In this document: positions 17,591 through 27,093 of the stretch, piece by piece
How the letters are laid out: each line of letters starts with the position of its first letter
How positions within the stretch are numbered: the first letter of the stretch is position 1
Source: JAEUIV01 sp033763795
GTDB lineage: Bacteria > Planctomycetota > Phycisphaerae > Phycisphaerales > UBA1924
Assembly: GCA_033763795.1 (NCBI GenBank)
Contig: JANRJV010000041.1
Location: 1 to 44,513 of the forward strand
DNA: 44,513 bases
Reading direction: 5' to 3'
The notes under the pieces: generated by a model
The model's input: the letters and a program-made list of their open reading frames with translations, nothing else
The model's database searches: none
Told to the model about the DNA's origin: nothing
Translations under genes and position numbers: made by a program

Positions 17591-20290
17591 TCAGTTGGGC
17601 GGGGCGGCACCGCCCGAAGAGCGCTCGCGGACGCGTTCGCGCCCCGCCCGGACCATCTCGCGCAGCTTCACATCGATGGCGTCGGGCTCGGCGAGGCTCT
17701 CGATGCGCGTGATCTCGTCGTTCGCTTCCGCCAGCAGCTCCGCCGCCAGTTCATGCCGACCGGCGCGCGACTCCACCTCGCCCAGCTCCGCGAGGACCCG
17801 GGTGAGCGCCCGGCGGCCGGCGATCCAGGAGGGCGCGCCCGTCACCAGACGCCGCGCTTCTTCGAGGGCGCGCTCGAGCCGCCGCCGCGCTTCTTCCTGA
17901 TCCCCGGCGGGCCCGAGGGCCGAGGCGATGCTGAGTTGGGCCGTGATCCACGCCTCCCGGGACCGCGGGTCGGCCGCGTCCTGACCCTGGGCGGCGCCCT
18001 CACGCTCGTCGGCCAGCAGCTTGGTCAGCACGGCGTCGGCCTCGCGCGCCAGGGGCAACGCCTGCGCCGCCCCGCCCGTCCGCAGATGGAAGCCCGCGGC
18101 TTCGAGCAGGGCCCGCGACAGATCGCGCCGCGCCTCGGCCGATTGCTCGTCGGACGCCGCCAGCTCACGCCGCAACGCCACGGCCTGGTCCAGCGCGTCC
18201 CCCGCCGAGGCCCGATCGCCCATCAGCTCGTACGCCCGCGCCAGGTCCAGATGACCGACCGAGAGGTTCCGCCGCGCCCGCGGCGATGGGGCCTCCGCCA
18301 GCTCCACGCGGCGGATCTCCTGCGCGCGCACGAACGCGGCGACCGCCTCGTCGACCTGGCCGGCGTTGATGGCGAGTTCGCCGCGGGCCGCGAGCGCCGC
18401 GGCGAGGGGAGCGCGCACGCCCCTGGTGTTTCCGCTGCGGAGCAGCTCTTCGAGCCGGTCGATCGCCTCTCGGTAGTGGGCCGAGGCTTCGGAGGCCCGG
18501 CCCAGCATGCGGTAGATGTCCGCGATGCGCAGGACGCTGGTGGCGACCTCCGCCTGGATCTCCCGGTTCGCAGGGTCGCGCGCCAGCTCGTCCCTGCGGA
18601 TCTGCAGCGCGCGCTGATGGTCCTGCAGCGCGGCCTCGGGGTTGCCCGCGCTCGCCGAGCGCCGGTCGGCCTGCGCCTGGCCCCGCTCGTTGAGCGCCCG
18701 CGCCAGCTCCAGCTTGAGCGATGAGTCATGGGGCGACGCCGCCAGCAGCGACTCAAGGTTCTCGATCGCGATGTTCGCCAGGTCCTGCCGCGCGGGCGTG
18801 GACCCGGCGAGCTTGACGATCTTGCTCTGGATGTCGCCCACCATGGCGCCGGCGATCGCGGCGACCCGCGCGCGGGCGGCCTCGGCGTTCGCGGCGGCCA
18901 GACGCGCCGCCTCCTCGCTGGCGCGGGCCGTCGCGAGGGCCGTCTCGGCGCGGCGCCACTGGTAGCTCGCCGCCGCGGCCCCTCCCGCCAGCGAAAGGAC
19001 CAGCAGCACTCCCGCGATGACGGCGCCGCGGTTGCGCCGCACGAACTTCGAGACGCGGTAGCGCACGCTCGGCGGCCGGGCCCGCACCGTCTCGTTGCTC
19101 AGATGCCGACGCAGGTCCTCGGCCATTTCCGCGACCGACTGGTAGCGCCGCCGGGGGGACTTGTCGAGCGACTTGAGCAGCACGTTGTCCAGGTCGCCGC
19201 GCAGCCTGCTGCGGATCTTGGAGGGCATCGCGCCGCGGGCGCGGGCCACGACCGTCGGGTCCATGGGGCCCGTCTTCCCGTCGGGCGACATGCCCTCTGT
19301 GCGCGCGACCGCCGTGCTGGGCTTCTCGGGCTCGAGGTCGCAGATCGCCCGCTCGATGGCGCGGATCTCGGTCGTCTTGATGGCGTAGGGCCAGTGGCCC
19401 GTCAGCAGCTCGTAGAGCAGCACGCCCAGCGAATAGACGTCCGTCGCCGTGGTCAGCGGAAGGTTGCGGATCTGCTCGGGGCTCGCGTAGCGCGGCGTGA
19501 GCAGCCTGAACCCCGGGCTCGTCACCTCGATCCCCGGGTCGAGCGCGGGGTTGGCGAGCTTCGAGATGCCGAAGTCGAGCAGCTTGGGCTCGCCCTCGGC
19601 GGTCACAAGGATGTTCCCGGGCTTGAGGTCGCGGTGAATGATCAGGTTCTGGTGCACGTAATGCACCGCGTCGCACACCTTGCGGAAGAGCCCGAGCCGC
19701 TCCTCCATGGTGAGGCGGTTCTCATCGCAGTAGCGGTCGATCGACACGCCCCGCACATACTCCATCACGAAGTACGGGTGCCCCTCGTCGGTCGTGCCGG
19801 CGTCGAGGAGCCGCGCGATGTTGGGATGCTCCAGCGCGCTCAGCAGGCGGTGCTCGCGGAGGAAGCGCTTGCGGTCTTCCTCGCCGCCCACGGTGCTGCG
19901 CATCAGCTTGAGCGCGACGAGACCGCCCTTGCCGCCGGCCTCCGAGTCGCGCTGCGCGAGATAGACCACGCCCATGCCGCCGTCGCCCAGCTTCTGCTTG
20001 AGGACGTACCGCCCGATCCGCTCGCGCGGCTGCTCCTCCTGCTGTCTTGCCCGGGGCGTGCCCCGCCCCGAGAAGAGCGTCTCGTCGGGGTCCGCGGCGG
20101 ACGCCATGCCCGCGGCCTGCGTTCGGGCCCGCCCCCCTGCCGTCGCCTCCTCGATGAGCGCCAGCACGTCGTCAGCGAGCGTCGGATCGTCGGCGCAGAT
20201 CGCGTCGAGCCAGCGGCGCCGGTCCTGCTCGGGCATGTTCCGCGCCGCTTCGAAGAGCGCCCGCAGACGCTTGTGTCGCTCCGCGCTCAT
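17591..20290 (-). CDS. Membrane Ser/Thr protein kinase with C-terminal TPR-like repeats
   Basis: 899 residues from the ATG at 20290, which sits 28 nt after the sigma factor stop; a longer frame overlapping that stop is unlikely. Residues 1-90 are a helical head (MSAERHKRLRALFEAA), common in planctomycete kinases. The kinase domain is at about 93-395 and has all catalytic motifs: Gly loop GDGGMGVVY, ALKLM, HRDLKPGN, DFG and TPRYASPEQ. One membrane helix follows (near residue 420), then a coiled-coil piece. The last 400 residues are Ala/Leu/Arg-rich helical repeats, probably TPR, which should face outward from the cytoplasm. The active site looks intact. The pairing with an ECF factor suggests that phosphorylation controls sigma activity, as in other ECF/kinase pairs; this is inference. 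Confidence 0.92.
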   Translation of the reverse strand: MSAERHKRLRALFEAARNMPEQDRRRWLDAICADDPTLADDVLALIEEATAGGRARTQAAGMASAADPDETLFSGRGTPRARQQEEQPRERIGRYVLKQKLGDGGMGVVYLAQRDSEAGGKGGLVALKLMRSTVGGEEDRKRFLREHRLLSALEHPNIARLLDAGTTDEGHPYFVMEYVRGVSIDRYCDENRLTMEERLGLFRKVCDAVHYVHQNLIIHRDLKPGNILVTAEGEPKLLDFGISKLANPALDPGIEVTSPGFRLLTPRYASPEQIRNLPLTTATDVYSLGVLLYELLTGHWPYAIKTTEIRAIERAICDLEPEKPSTAVARTEGMSPDGKTGPMDPTVVARARGAMPSKIRSRLRGDLDNVLLKSLDKSPRRRYQSVAEMAEDLRRHLSNETVRARPPSVRYRVSKFVRRNRGAVIAGVLLVLSLAGGAAAASYQWRRAETALATARASEEAARLAAANAEAARARVAAIAGAMVGDIQSKIVKLAGSTPARQDLANIAIENLESLLAASPHDSSLKLELARALNERGQAQADRRSASAGNPEAALQDHQRALQIRRDELARDPANREIQAEVATSVLRIADIYRMLGRASEASAHYREAIDRLEELLRSGNTRGVRAPLAAALAARGELAINAGQVDEAVAAFVRAQEIRRVELAEAPSPRARRNLSVGHLDLARAYELMGDRASAGDALDQAVALRRELAASDEQSAEARRDLSRALLEAAGFHLRTGGAAQALPLAREADAVLTKLLADEREGAAQGQDAADPRSREAWITAQLSIASALGPAGDQEEARRRLERALEEARRLVTGAPSWIAGRRALTRVLAELGEVESRAGRHELAAELLAEANDEITRIESLAEPDAIDVKLREMVRAGRERVRERSSGGAAPPN

Positions 20291-20318
20291 GCGGCACCGC
20301 CCGTGAGAACGCCGCGGC

Positions 20319-20921
20319 TCAGGACGGAATTGAACCGCCGGGCCCGTCGGCCGCACCGTCGTCCGACAGCTCGCGCCGCAGCCACGCCTTGGCGAAGCTC
20401 CAGTCGATCGACGCGGTCCGCCGCGAGATGCCCAGAAGCTCCGCCGCTTCCTCCTCGCTCATGCCCCCGAAGCAGCGCAGCTCCACCAGCCGCGCCTGCC
20501 GCTCGTCGAGCGCCGCGAGCCTCGTCAGCGCCTCGTCGAGCGCCAGGATGTCGAGGTGTTCCAGACCCGCGGGCGCTTCGGGCAGGGCGCCGTCGTCCAG
20601 CCGAACTCGCGCCTGACCGCCGCCGCGCTTGGCCCGGCCGCGGGCCCGCGCATGGTCGACGAGGATCCGCCGCATCGCCTGGCTCGCCGAGTGGATGAAG
20701 TGTGCGTGGTTCTCCCATCCCGTCTCCCGCTGGCCGACCATTCTGACAAACGCTTCGTTGACGAGCGCCGTCGCCTGCAGCGTGTGGTCCAGCCGCTCGC
20801 CCGCCAGGTGTCGCCTGGCGATCGACCGCAGCTGCTCGAAGGCCTCGGCGAACACCGCCGACGCGGCCGACACATCGCCCGCTCGGGCCCGCTCCAGGAG
20901 TTGCGTCAGATCGTGGTCCAC
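20319..20921 (-). CDS. ECF-type RNA polymerase sigma factor
   Basis: 200 residues from a GTG start. Region sigma-2 is at about residues 20-95 (ARRHLAGERLDHTLQATALV, then HFIHSASQAMRRILVDHAR) and sigma-4 at about 130-185 (MSEEEAAELLGISRRTASIDW). This pattern matches the ECF subfamily abundant in planctomycetes and myxobacteria in which ALVNEAF and ILVDHAR are hallmarks. It has no anti-sigma gene beside it; a membrane kinase follows by 28 nt. The start codon is part of a 12-bp palindrome (see that entry). No clear Shine-Dalgarno is visible. Confidence 0.93.
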   Translation of the reverse strand: MDHDLTQLLERARAGDVSAASAVFAEAFEQLRSIARRHLAGERLDHTLQATALVNEAFVRMVGQRETGWENHAHFIHSASQAMRRILVDHARARGRAKRGGGQARVRLDDGALPEAPAGLEHLDILALDEALTRLAALDERQARLVELRCFGGMSEEEAAELLGISRRTASIDWSFAKAWLRRELSDDGAADGPGGSIPS

Positions 20922-20930
20922 TGCGCAGTG
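20919..20930 (-). promoter_or_regulatory. Palindrome overlapping the ECF sigma start codon
   Basis: CACTGCGCAGTG is a perfect 12-bp palindrome whose last three bases on the minus strand are the GTG start. A TTGACA hexamer (20929-20934) overlaps its upstream end. It could be a protein-binding site or a hairpin that controls translation initiation. Function is unproven. Confidence 0.35.
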
Positions 20931-21078
20931 TCAATCCTGAGAAAAACGGCGTCGCCCGCGGCCCGCCGCCGGTCTTTGAAAGCGGTGACACAAGAAGTTA
21001 GTTCGGACAAACACGGGACTACACCGCAATCCGGCCATGTTTTGCGCCACCCTTGCGCACCGCACGCATCGTTGGACG

Positions 21079-21085
21079 CATAATA
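21079..21085. promoter_or_regulatory. AT-rich box in the divergent region, possible -10 element(s)
   Basis: CATAATA reads as CATAAT on the plus strand and TATTAT on the minus strand. It is the only AT-rich box between the divergent ECF sigma gene and the giant secreted protein gene, about 60 nt from the latter's GTG. No good -35 is seen at 17 nt on either strand, so the call is weak. Confidence 0.25.
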
Positions 21086-21144
21086 AGTCGCTCGCACGAT
21101 CGGCGCTGGGCGGCGCCGGCCGGGCAGGAAAGTGGGGGCCCACC

Positions 21145-24100
21145 GTGAAGCGTCATTGGTCAGTTCAAGGCGACGTATGCGCACTGGTCCGTGTTCTCGC
21201 GTTGGCCGGGGCCGTGGCCGCGGTGCAAGCTGGCGCACGTGCTCAGAGCTGCGTCAACGCCTGGCAGCCCGGCCCCAACAGCAGCCTCGCCGGCGTCGGG
21301 GGCGACATCTTCGCCTGCACCATTTGGGACCCCGACGAGGACGGCCCGGAGACGGCCCGCATCGTCGTCGGCGGCCAGTTCGGCGTGGCGGGCACCATCA
21401 GCGCTGCCAACATCGCCGCGTGGGACGGCGCGCGCTGGCTGGCCTTCGGACAGGGGCTGCAGGGTGAGGCCCGCGCCCTCGCGGTCATCGATCTCGACGG
21501 AGCGGGCGGCGCGCCCGCGCGTCTTGTCGCCGCCGGCCGCCGCACGCAGGGCTCGGGACTGCACCACGTCCTCGCGTGGGACGGCGACGCCTGGCAGCCG
21601 CTGGGAGGCGAGGTCATGGGCAGCGTCGAGGCGCTCGTGGTCTGGGACGTCGACGGCCCGGGCCCCGGCGCTGCGAGGCTCGTCGCCGCGGGCGACTTCA
21701 CCGCCATCGGGACCGTGGCCGCGTCGCGGATCGCCGCGTGGGACGGCTCCTCCTGGCAGCCGCTGGGCGACGGATTCGACAACACCGTCTATGCGCTCGC
21801 GGCGCTCGATCCCGACGGCGACGGTCCCGCCGTGCCCGAGCTGTTCGCGGGCGGCTCGTTCCTCGCCTCGGGGGCGATGCAGCTCAGCCGGGCCGCACGC
21901 TGGGACGGCGCGCAGTGGGTCCCGCTCGGGCTCGACATGGACAACGAGGTCCGCTCGCTCACGGTCTGGGACCGCGACGACTGCGGCCCGCTGCCGCCCC
22001 AGCTCGTCGCCGGCGGCCTCTTCACCTTCTCCAACCGCCCGGCGAACGATCGCCCGCTGCGCGTCGCCGCGTGGAGCGGCTCGCGGTGGGAGCGCCTGTG
22101 GGTGGGCATGGATCTTTCGGTTGAAGCGCTCGCGACGTGGGACCCCGACGGGCCGGGCCCCGCCGAGACGGAGCTCGTCGCCGGCGGCGCCTTCAACACC
22201 GCCAGCAGCGTCTCCGCGCCGCGGATCGCGCGCTACGACCCCAGCCCCAACGGGAGCGGCGGCTTCGGGCGATGGTTCCCCTTCTCGACCGGGATGGACG
22301 ACAGCGTCGAGGCGATCGTCTCCTGGGACATCGACGCGCAGGGGCCGCGGCCCGCGCTGCTCGTCGCGGTCGGCCGCTTCGCCGTCGCGGGCGACTTCGC
22401 CGCCAGCCACGTCGCCAGCTGGGACGGCACGCGCTGGCTCCCCCTGGGCGCGGGCGTCAGCAGCTCCGTCCTCGCGCTGGAGACGCTCGACACGGACCTC
22501 GAAGGCCCCGCCCTGCCGGGCCTGATCGCCGCGGGCGAGTTCACGCACGTCGGCGCCCTGCGCGTCAACAACATCGCGTCGTGGGACGGCGCAGAGTGGA
22601 GCCCCCTGGGCTCGGGCCTGGACGCGCCGGCCGGCACGCTGATCGCCTGGAACGATCCGCCGCCGGAGTTCGCGCATCCCGTCCTGATCGCGGGCGGGTC
22701 GTTCGCCTCCGCGGGGGGCGTTCCGGCTTCGCGCGTCGCGCTGTGGGACACGCAGCAGTGGCACGCGCTCGGCGGCGGGCTCGACGCCGCCGTGCACGAC
22801 CTCGAGACCTGGGACCGCGACGGTGCGGGCCCGGAGCGCTCGACCCTCGTCGTCGGCGGATCATTCCTCAGCGCGGGCGGCGTGCCCGCGCTCCGACTGG
22901 CGCTCTGGGACGGCTCAACCTGGAGCCCCCTGGGCGGCGGGTTTGACGACGCCGTCCTCGCGCTGACCACCGCCGCCCCTCCCGGCAACGGCCCGGAGCC
23001 TCATGCGCTCATCGCCGGCGGCCGCTTCCGCACCTCGCAGGGCGTCACGCTGAACTATGTCGCCCGCTGGGACGAGACAGCCGCGAGCTGGCAGCCTCTC
23101 GCCCAGGGAATGGACAACTGGGTCTACACCCTTACGACCTGGGACCGCGACGCCGCCGGGTTCTTCGGCGACGAGATCATCGCCGGCGGCATCTTCTCCT
23201 TCGCGGGCCGGCCCGACGCCAACGATCGGCCCCTGCGCGTGGCCCGCTGGAACGGCGTGCGCTGGGAGCGGCTCTTCGTAGGCATGGACCGGGCCGTGCG
23301 CGCCCTGACAACCTGGGACCCCGACAACGCCGGGCCCGTCGCGCAGGAGATCATCGCCGGCGGCGAGTTCTCGACCGCCAGCAGCCAGCCCGTCTCCAAC
23401 ATCGCCCGCTGGGACCCCTTCGCCAACTCGCCCTACGGGCGGTGGCAGCCCATGGGCAAGGGCGTCGACGCCACCGTTGAAGCGCTCGTTCAATGGGACC
23501 CCGACGGCCCCGGCGCGCAGGCCCCGGCGCTCGTCGTGGGCGGTCGCTTCTCCACGGCCGATGGTCGCATCGCCCCCTTCATCACGCAGTTCGGCCGGGG
23601 CACCACCATCTGGCGCTCCGCCGCCAGCGGCATGCTCGACGATCCCGCTCGATGGCTCTGCGGCGTGAGCCCCTCGCCCATCGACACCGTCTATGTCGAC
23701 GCGCCCGCGGTCCCGTACTCGCCCTTCGCCTTCACCATCGCGCTGCCCGCCCAGCCCGCGGGCGAGCCCGTCTCGCTCCGCGCGCTGCGCATCCGCACCG
23801 ACGCCGTCCGACTCAACCTGGGCGCGCGCGGGCTCATCCTCACCGAGACCCGCGGCCTCACCGAGCCGGGCATCATCGTGGGCGGACGAGCTGGACAGCC
23901 CGCCAGCCTCATCGTCTCCAGCGACGGGCCCGCGCCCGTGGAGCTCGCCTCCGAGAGCCTGATCCTTGGCCCCGACGAGACCGAGTTCCCGCTGCTGCGC
24001 GAGCTGCGCCTGGACTCTCCCGCCGCCTCGCTGCACATCAGCGGCGATGCGCAGGTCGGCGTGCGCGGCAACGCCAGCGAGCTCGCCGTGCTCGAGGGCG

Positions 24101-26724
24101 CGCTGGCGCGCGTCGAGGGCGAGCTGGCCTTGGGCGTCGAGCCCGGCTCGCAGGGAGGCATCGTGATCGCCGGTGCGCCCTCGCTCCTGCTCCACAGCGG
24201 GCCCGGCGCGTCCTTCTCTATCGGCTCCCGCGGCGCCGGCTCGCTGCTCATCGGCGGCCCGGGCCTGCACGGCGCCTCCGCCGCCACTATCGACCGCATG
24301 GGATCGCTCACGCTGGGCGTCCAGCCCGGGTCGTCCGCCTTCGTGCTGCTGAGCGGGGCTGGGTCGACGTGGGACGTCCGCGCGAACCAGATCACGCTCG
24401 GCCGCGCGGGCGCCACGCTCATGCAGATCGAGGACGGCGCACAGTTCATCACCGACACGCTGCAGCCCGTCTCCGTGGGCCAGTTCGCCGAGTCCGCGGC
24501 GCGGGTCGAGATCACCGCGGGCTCCGCCTGGTCCGAGCGCACGTCGGGCATCTCCGTCGGCCCCGCCGCGACCATCCTGATCGACGGGACGTCGAGGCTC
24601 GAAGCGCCGCTTGTGAACGTGCTGGCTTCCGCGACGCTCGAGGGCTCGGGCGTCGTCGCGGGCCCCGAGGGGGCTGCTCTCACGCTCATCAACGTCGGCA
24701 CCATCGCGCCGGGCCTCGCCGCCGATCAGGCCGCCCAGGCCGCGCCGCTGGTCATCGACGGCGACCTGCTCATGTGCGACGTCGACTGCCTCCCCACCGG
24801 CGCGTGCTGCGTTCCGGGCGGCGGGTGCCTCGACACCACCGGCGCGCAGTGCTTCGCGCTGGGCGGCACCTTCTACCCCGAGCTCGCCTGCAGCGCCTGC
24901 CCCTGCGGCACGCCCGGCCTCACCAGCCCGGACTCCGGCGCTCTCGAGCTCGACCTCTTCGCCCCCGACTCCGCCGACAGCCTCATCGTCACCGGCGCCG
25001 CGACGCTCGCCGGCTCGCTGGTCGTCTCCCGCGCCGAGGGCTTCACGGACTTCTTCGCGGGCCCCGCGACGCTCCTGAGCGCCGGCGCCATCAGCGGCTT
25101 CTTCGACGTCGCCTTCCTCCCCGCGGCGGGCGATCCCGCCTTCTATCTCCGCGCCTGCCGCGTCAATCAGTCGGGCGACTGCGACGCGCAGGGCAACTCC
25201 GTCGCGCTCATCGCCGAGCCCCTGGCGGCGCTCATCCAGCCTCAGCCCCGCTCCGACAGCGAGCTCGCCGGCACTCCCGCCGCCGCCGCCAAGGGAGACT
25301 TCGACGGCGTCAACGGCGTGGACGTCGCCGTCGCCGTCCCCGATCCCACCGATCCCACTCTCGCGCCGGGCGACCTCATCATCCTCTTCAATGAAGGCGT
25401 CAGCACCGACCCGCAGACCGGCCAGCCCGTGTGGAACGGCTTCTCCGTCCGCGAGTACAAGGGCGTCCTGGGCCGCGACCCCGCGGGCATCGCCGTCGGC
25501 CAGTTCGACGCGAACGCCGGCCTCGACATCGTCGTCTGCGAAGCCGCCGACGACACCGTCAGCGTGCTGCTCAACGACGGCGAAGGCAACTTCTCCGCCC
25601 GGCGCAGCTTCAGCGTGGGCGACGAGCCCCGCGCCGTCGCCGCGGAAGATCTCGACGGCGACGGTGTCGCCGACGTCGCGACCGCCAACGCTTCCGCCGG
25701 CACGGTGACACTGCTGCGCAATCAGGGGCCCGCCGGCCCGGGCGGCCAGCTCTGGCCCGGGCTGGGACAGACCCCGGGCGATCAGCGCCTCGACCTCCTG
25801 ACCGACCCGGCGTCCGCCGATCCGCGCCCCGTCGCGCTGATCGCGCGGCCGCTGAACGCCGCGCCGGGCGCGGAGATCGCCGTCGTGAACCACAACTCCT
25901 CGCGCCTGACGATCTTCGCCAACGCCGCCGCCGCCGCGTGGGGCGACCGCTGGAGCGGCACGCCGCTCATCACGCAGACCGTCGAGAACCCCGATACCGT
26001 CGACAGCGACAACCTCGACGACGACAAGTGGGAGGACATCGTCGCCACCAGCGGCACCGTCGGCGTCATCGGCATCTCGCTCAACAGCCACGACGACATG
26101 GAGCAGCCCGGCGCCCTGGGCTTCCGACCCGCCGTCGCCGTTCCCGCCGGCATCGAGCCCTCGTCCATCGCCAGCGCCGACCTCGACGCCGACGGCGACC
26201 GCGACCTCGCCGTCACCACGACCTCCGAAACCACCGGTCAGCGCATCGTCCGTCTCTTCCGCAACGACGCTCCGACCGATGGCACACTCACCATTTCTCT
26301 TGACCGTGACATCGCCTCGGATTCCAACCCCGTCCTCGTCCTCAGCGGCGATCTCGACGACGACAGCCCCAACGGGCCCGACGACCTCATCGTCATCAGC
26401 GGAGATCCGGGGAACCTCCTGCGAGCAGCCGGGACTGACTTCAATGAAGCTCGTCTGGCCGCGCGGGTCCCGTTCGGGCCGGAGCTGCGCGCCCGGGGCA
26501 TGAATGTCCCATCGCGGATCAAGCCCGTGCTTGCGAGCGTGCCCTGCCGGGGAGACGCCAACTTTGACCGCGCCGTGGATTTCCAGGACGTCATCGAGGT
26601 CCTGCGCCGCTGGGCCACCGACTACTCCACCCCGAACGGCCTCGGCGACACCGACGGGAGCGGCCTGGTGGACTTCGCCGACATCATCCTCGTGCTGCGC
26701 CACTGGGGCAGCCAGTGCGGCTGA
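21145..26724 (+). CDS. Giant secreted mosaic protein with WDG repeats, FG-GAP-like repeats and dockerin-like end
   Basis: The start is set at GTG 21145, which gives a proper signal peptide (KRH, hydrophobic LALAGAVAAV, then ARAQS); 1859 residues. Residues 90-815 hold about 13 repeats of about 60 residues, each with DPDGxGP, LVAGGxF and AWDGxxWxPLG motifs, probably propeller-like blades. Residues 820-1210 are Gly/Leu/Ser-rich beta-strand repeats resembling a beta-helix. A Cys-rich motif (TGACCVPGGGCLDTTGAQC) follows near 1217. Residues 1370-1780 carry FG-GAP/VCBS-like repeats (DLDGDGVADVATAN). The end is a double dockerin-like motif, GDANFDRAVDFQD and GDTDGSGLVDFAD, each followed by VLRxW. A cell-surface or secreted structural or adhesive role is likely but unproven. 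It is divergent from the ECF/kinase pair. Confidence 0.88.
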   Translation: MKRHWSVQGDVCALVRVLALAGAVAAVQAGARAQSCVNAWQPGPNSSLAGVGGDIFACTIWDPDEDGPETARIVVGGQFGVAGTISAANIAAWDGARWLAFGQGLQGEARALAVIDLDGAGGAPARLVAAGRRTQGSGLHHVLAWDGDAWQPLGGEVMGSVEALVVWDVDGPGPGAARLVAAGDFTAIGTVAASRIAAWDGSSWQPLGDGFDNTVYALAALDPDGDGPAVPELFAGGSFLASGAMQLSRAARWDGAQWVPLGLDMDNEVRSLTVWDRDDCGPLPPQLVAGGLFTFSNRPANDRPLRVAAWSGSRWERLWVGMDLSVEALATWDPDGPGPAETELVAGGAFNTASSVSAPRIARYDPSPNGSGGFGRWFPFSTGMDDSVEAIVSWDIDAQGPRPALLVAVGRFAVAGDFAASHVASWDGTRWLPLGAGVSSSVLALETLDTDLEGPALPGLIAAGEFTHVGALRVNNIASWDGAEWSPLGSGLDAPAGTLIAWNDPPPEFAHPVLIAGGSFASAGGVPASRVALWDTQQWHALGGGLDAAVHDLETWDRDGAGPERSTLVVGGSFLSAGGVPALRLALWDGSTWSPLGGGFDDAVLALTTAAPPGNGPEPHALIAGGRFRTSQGVTLNYVARWDETAASWQPLAQGMDNWVYTLTTWDRDAAGFFGDEIIAGGIFSFAGRPDANDRPLRVARWNGVRWERLFVGMDRAVRALTTWDPDNAGPVAQEIIAGGEFSTASSQPVSNIARWDPFANSPYGRWQPMGKGVDATVEALVQWDPDGPGAQAPALVVGGRFSTADGRIAPFITQFGRGTTIWRSAASGMLDDPARWLCGVSPSPIDTVYVDAPAVPYSPFAFTIALPAQPAGEPVSLRALRIRTDAVRLNLGARGLILTETRGLTEPGIIVGGRAGQPASLIVSSDGPAPVELASESLILGPDETEFPLLRELRLDSPAASLHISGDAQVGVRGNASELAVLEGALARVEGELALGVEPGSQGGIVIAGAPSLLLHSGPGASFSIGSRGAGSLLIGGPGLHGASAATIDRMGSLTLGVQPGSSAFVLLSGAGSTWDVRANQITLGRAGATLMQIEDGAQFITDTLQPVSVGQFAESAARVEITAGSAWSERTSGISVGPAATILIDGTSRLEAPLVNVLASATLEGSGVVAGPEGAALTLINVGTIAPGLAADQAAQAAPLVIDGDLLMCDVDCLPTGACCVPGGGCLDTTGAQCFALGGTFYPELACSACPCGTPGLTSPDSGALELDLFAPDSADSLIVTGAATLAGSLVVSRAEGFTDFFAGPATLLSAGAISGFFDVAFLPAAGDPAFYLRACRVNQSGDCDAQGNSVALIAEPLAALIQPQPRSDSELAGTPAAAAKGDFDGVNGVDVAVAVPDPTDPTLAPGDLIILFNEGVSTDPQTGQPVWNGFSVREYKGVLGRDPAGIAVGQFDANAGLDIVVCEAADDTVSVLLNDGEGNFSARRSFSVGDEPRAVAAEDLDGDGVADVATANASAGTVTLLRNQGPAGPGGQLWPGLGQTPGDQRLDLLTDPASADPRPVALIARPLNAAPGAEIAVVNHNSSRLTIFANAAAAAWGDRWSGTPLITQTVENPDTVDSDNLDDDKWEDIVATSGTVGVIGISLNSHDDMEQPGALGFRPAVAVPAGIEPSSIASADLDADGDRDLAVTTTSETTGQRIVRLFRNDAPTDGTLTISLDRDIASDSNPVLVLSGDLDDDSPNGPDDLIVISGDPGNLLRAAGTDFNEARLAARVPFGPELRARGMNVPSRIKPVLASVPCRGDANFDRAVDFQDVIEVLRRWATDYSTPNGLGDTDGSGLVDFADIILVLRHWGSQCG

Positions 26725-26999
26725 GGCGCGGACTTCGTGCTTCCGCGGCGGCGGCCAGCCTGGCTCGGCCTACAGGTGGAAGGCGTCAGGGTCCGCCCGG
26801 CTCGGCCGAAGACAAGGACGGGTTCAGCGGCGACCCGGCCAACCTGCTCCGCGCCGCCGGGTCGGGCTTCGCGATCCACCGTCTCCCGGCTCTCGCCCCC
26901 GCCGCAGCGTCAGCACATCCAGTTAGTGTTTGCCAATATGAGCCACGTGATGTTCCGGGAGTGCATCAAGCCGAACTGCACAGCTTCTAGCAACGCGAA
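26725..26999. other. Intergenic region without recognised features
   Basis: After the giant gene stop I see no terminator with a T-run and no gene. Base composition becomes less GC-rich towards 26930-27000, ahead of the AT-richer gene that follows. Confidence 0.5.
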
Positions 27000-27031
27000 T
27001 TGAGCTGAAAGGAACCGGTTGGTAAGCTCAA
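27000..27031 (+). promoter_or_regulatory. Possible promoter inside an inverted repeat
   Basis: TTGAGC (27000-27005), a 17-nt spacer and TAAGCT (27023-27028) form a plausible promoter. The same segment is bounded by inverted repeat arms TTGAGCT (27000-27006) and AGCTCAA (27025-27031), with the palindrome AACCGGTT between them. An operator is possible. It is about 65 nt before the start of the next gene. Confidence 0.4.
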
Positions 27032-27093
27032 GAGGAATCAGCGAGCGGCGATGCTCAAAGTCAGTTGAACTGATGCTTAGTCGGAGGACGGCC

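Noticed and set aside
22915..26703. A 1262-residue open frame on the minus strand
   Set aside because: It is antisense to the giant secreted protein and rich in Gly, Ala, Arg and Asp without domains.
26545..26724. True cellulosomal dockerin
   Set aside because: The motif resembles a dockerin, but no cohesin or scaffoldin is present and planctomycete proteins carry such ends widely. I treat it as dockerin-like only.
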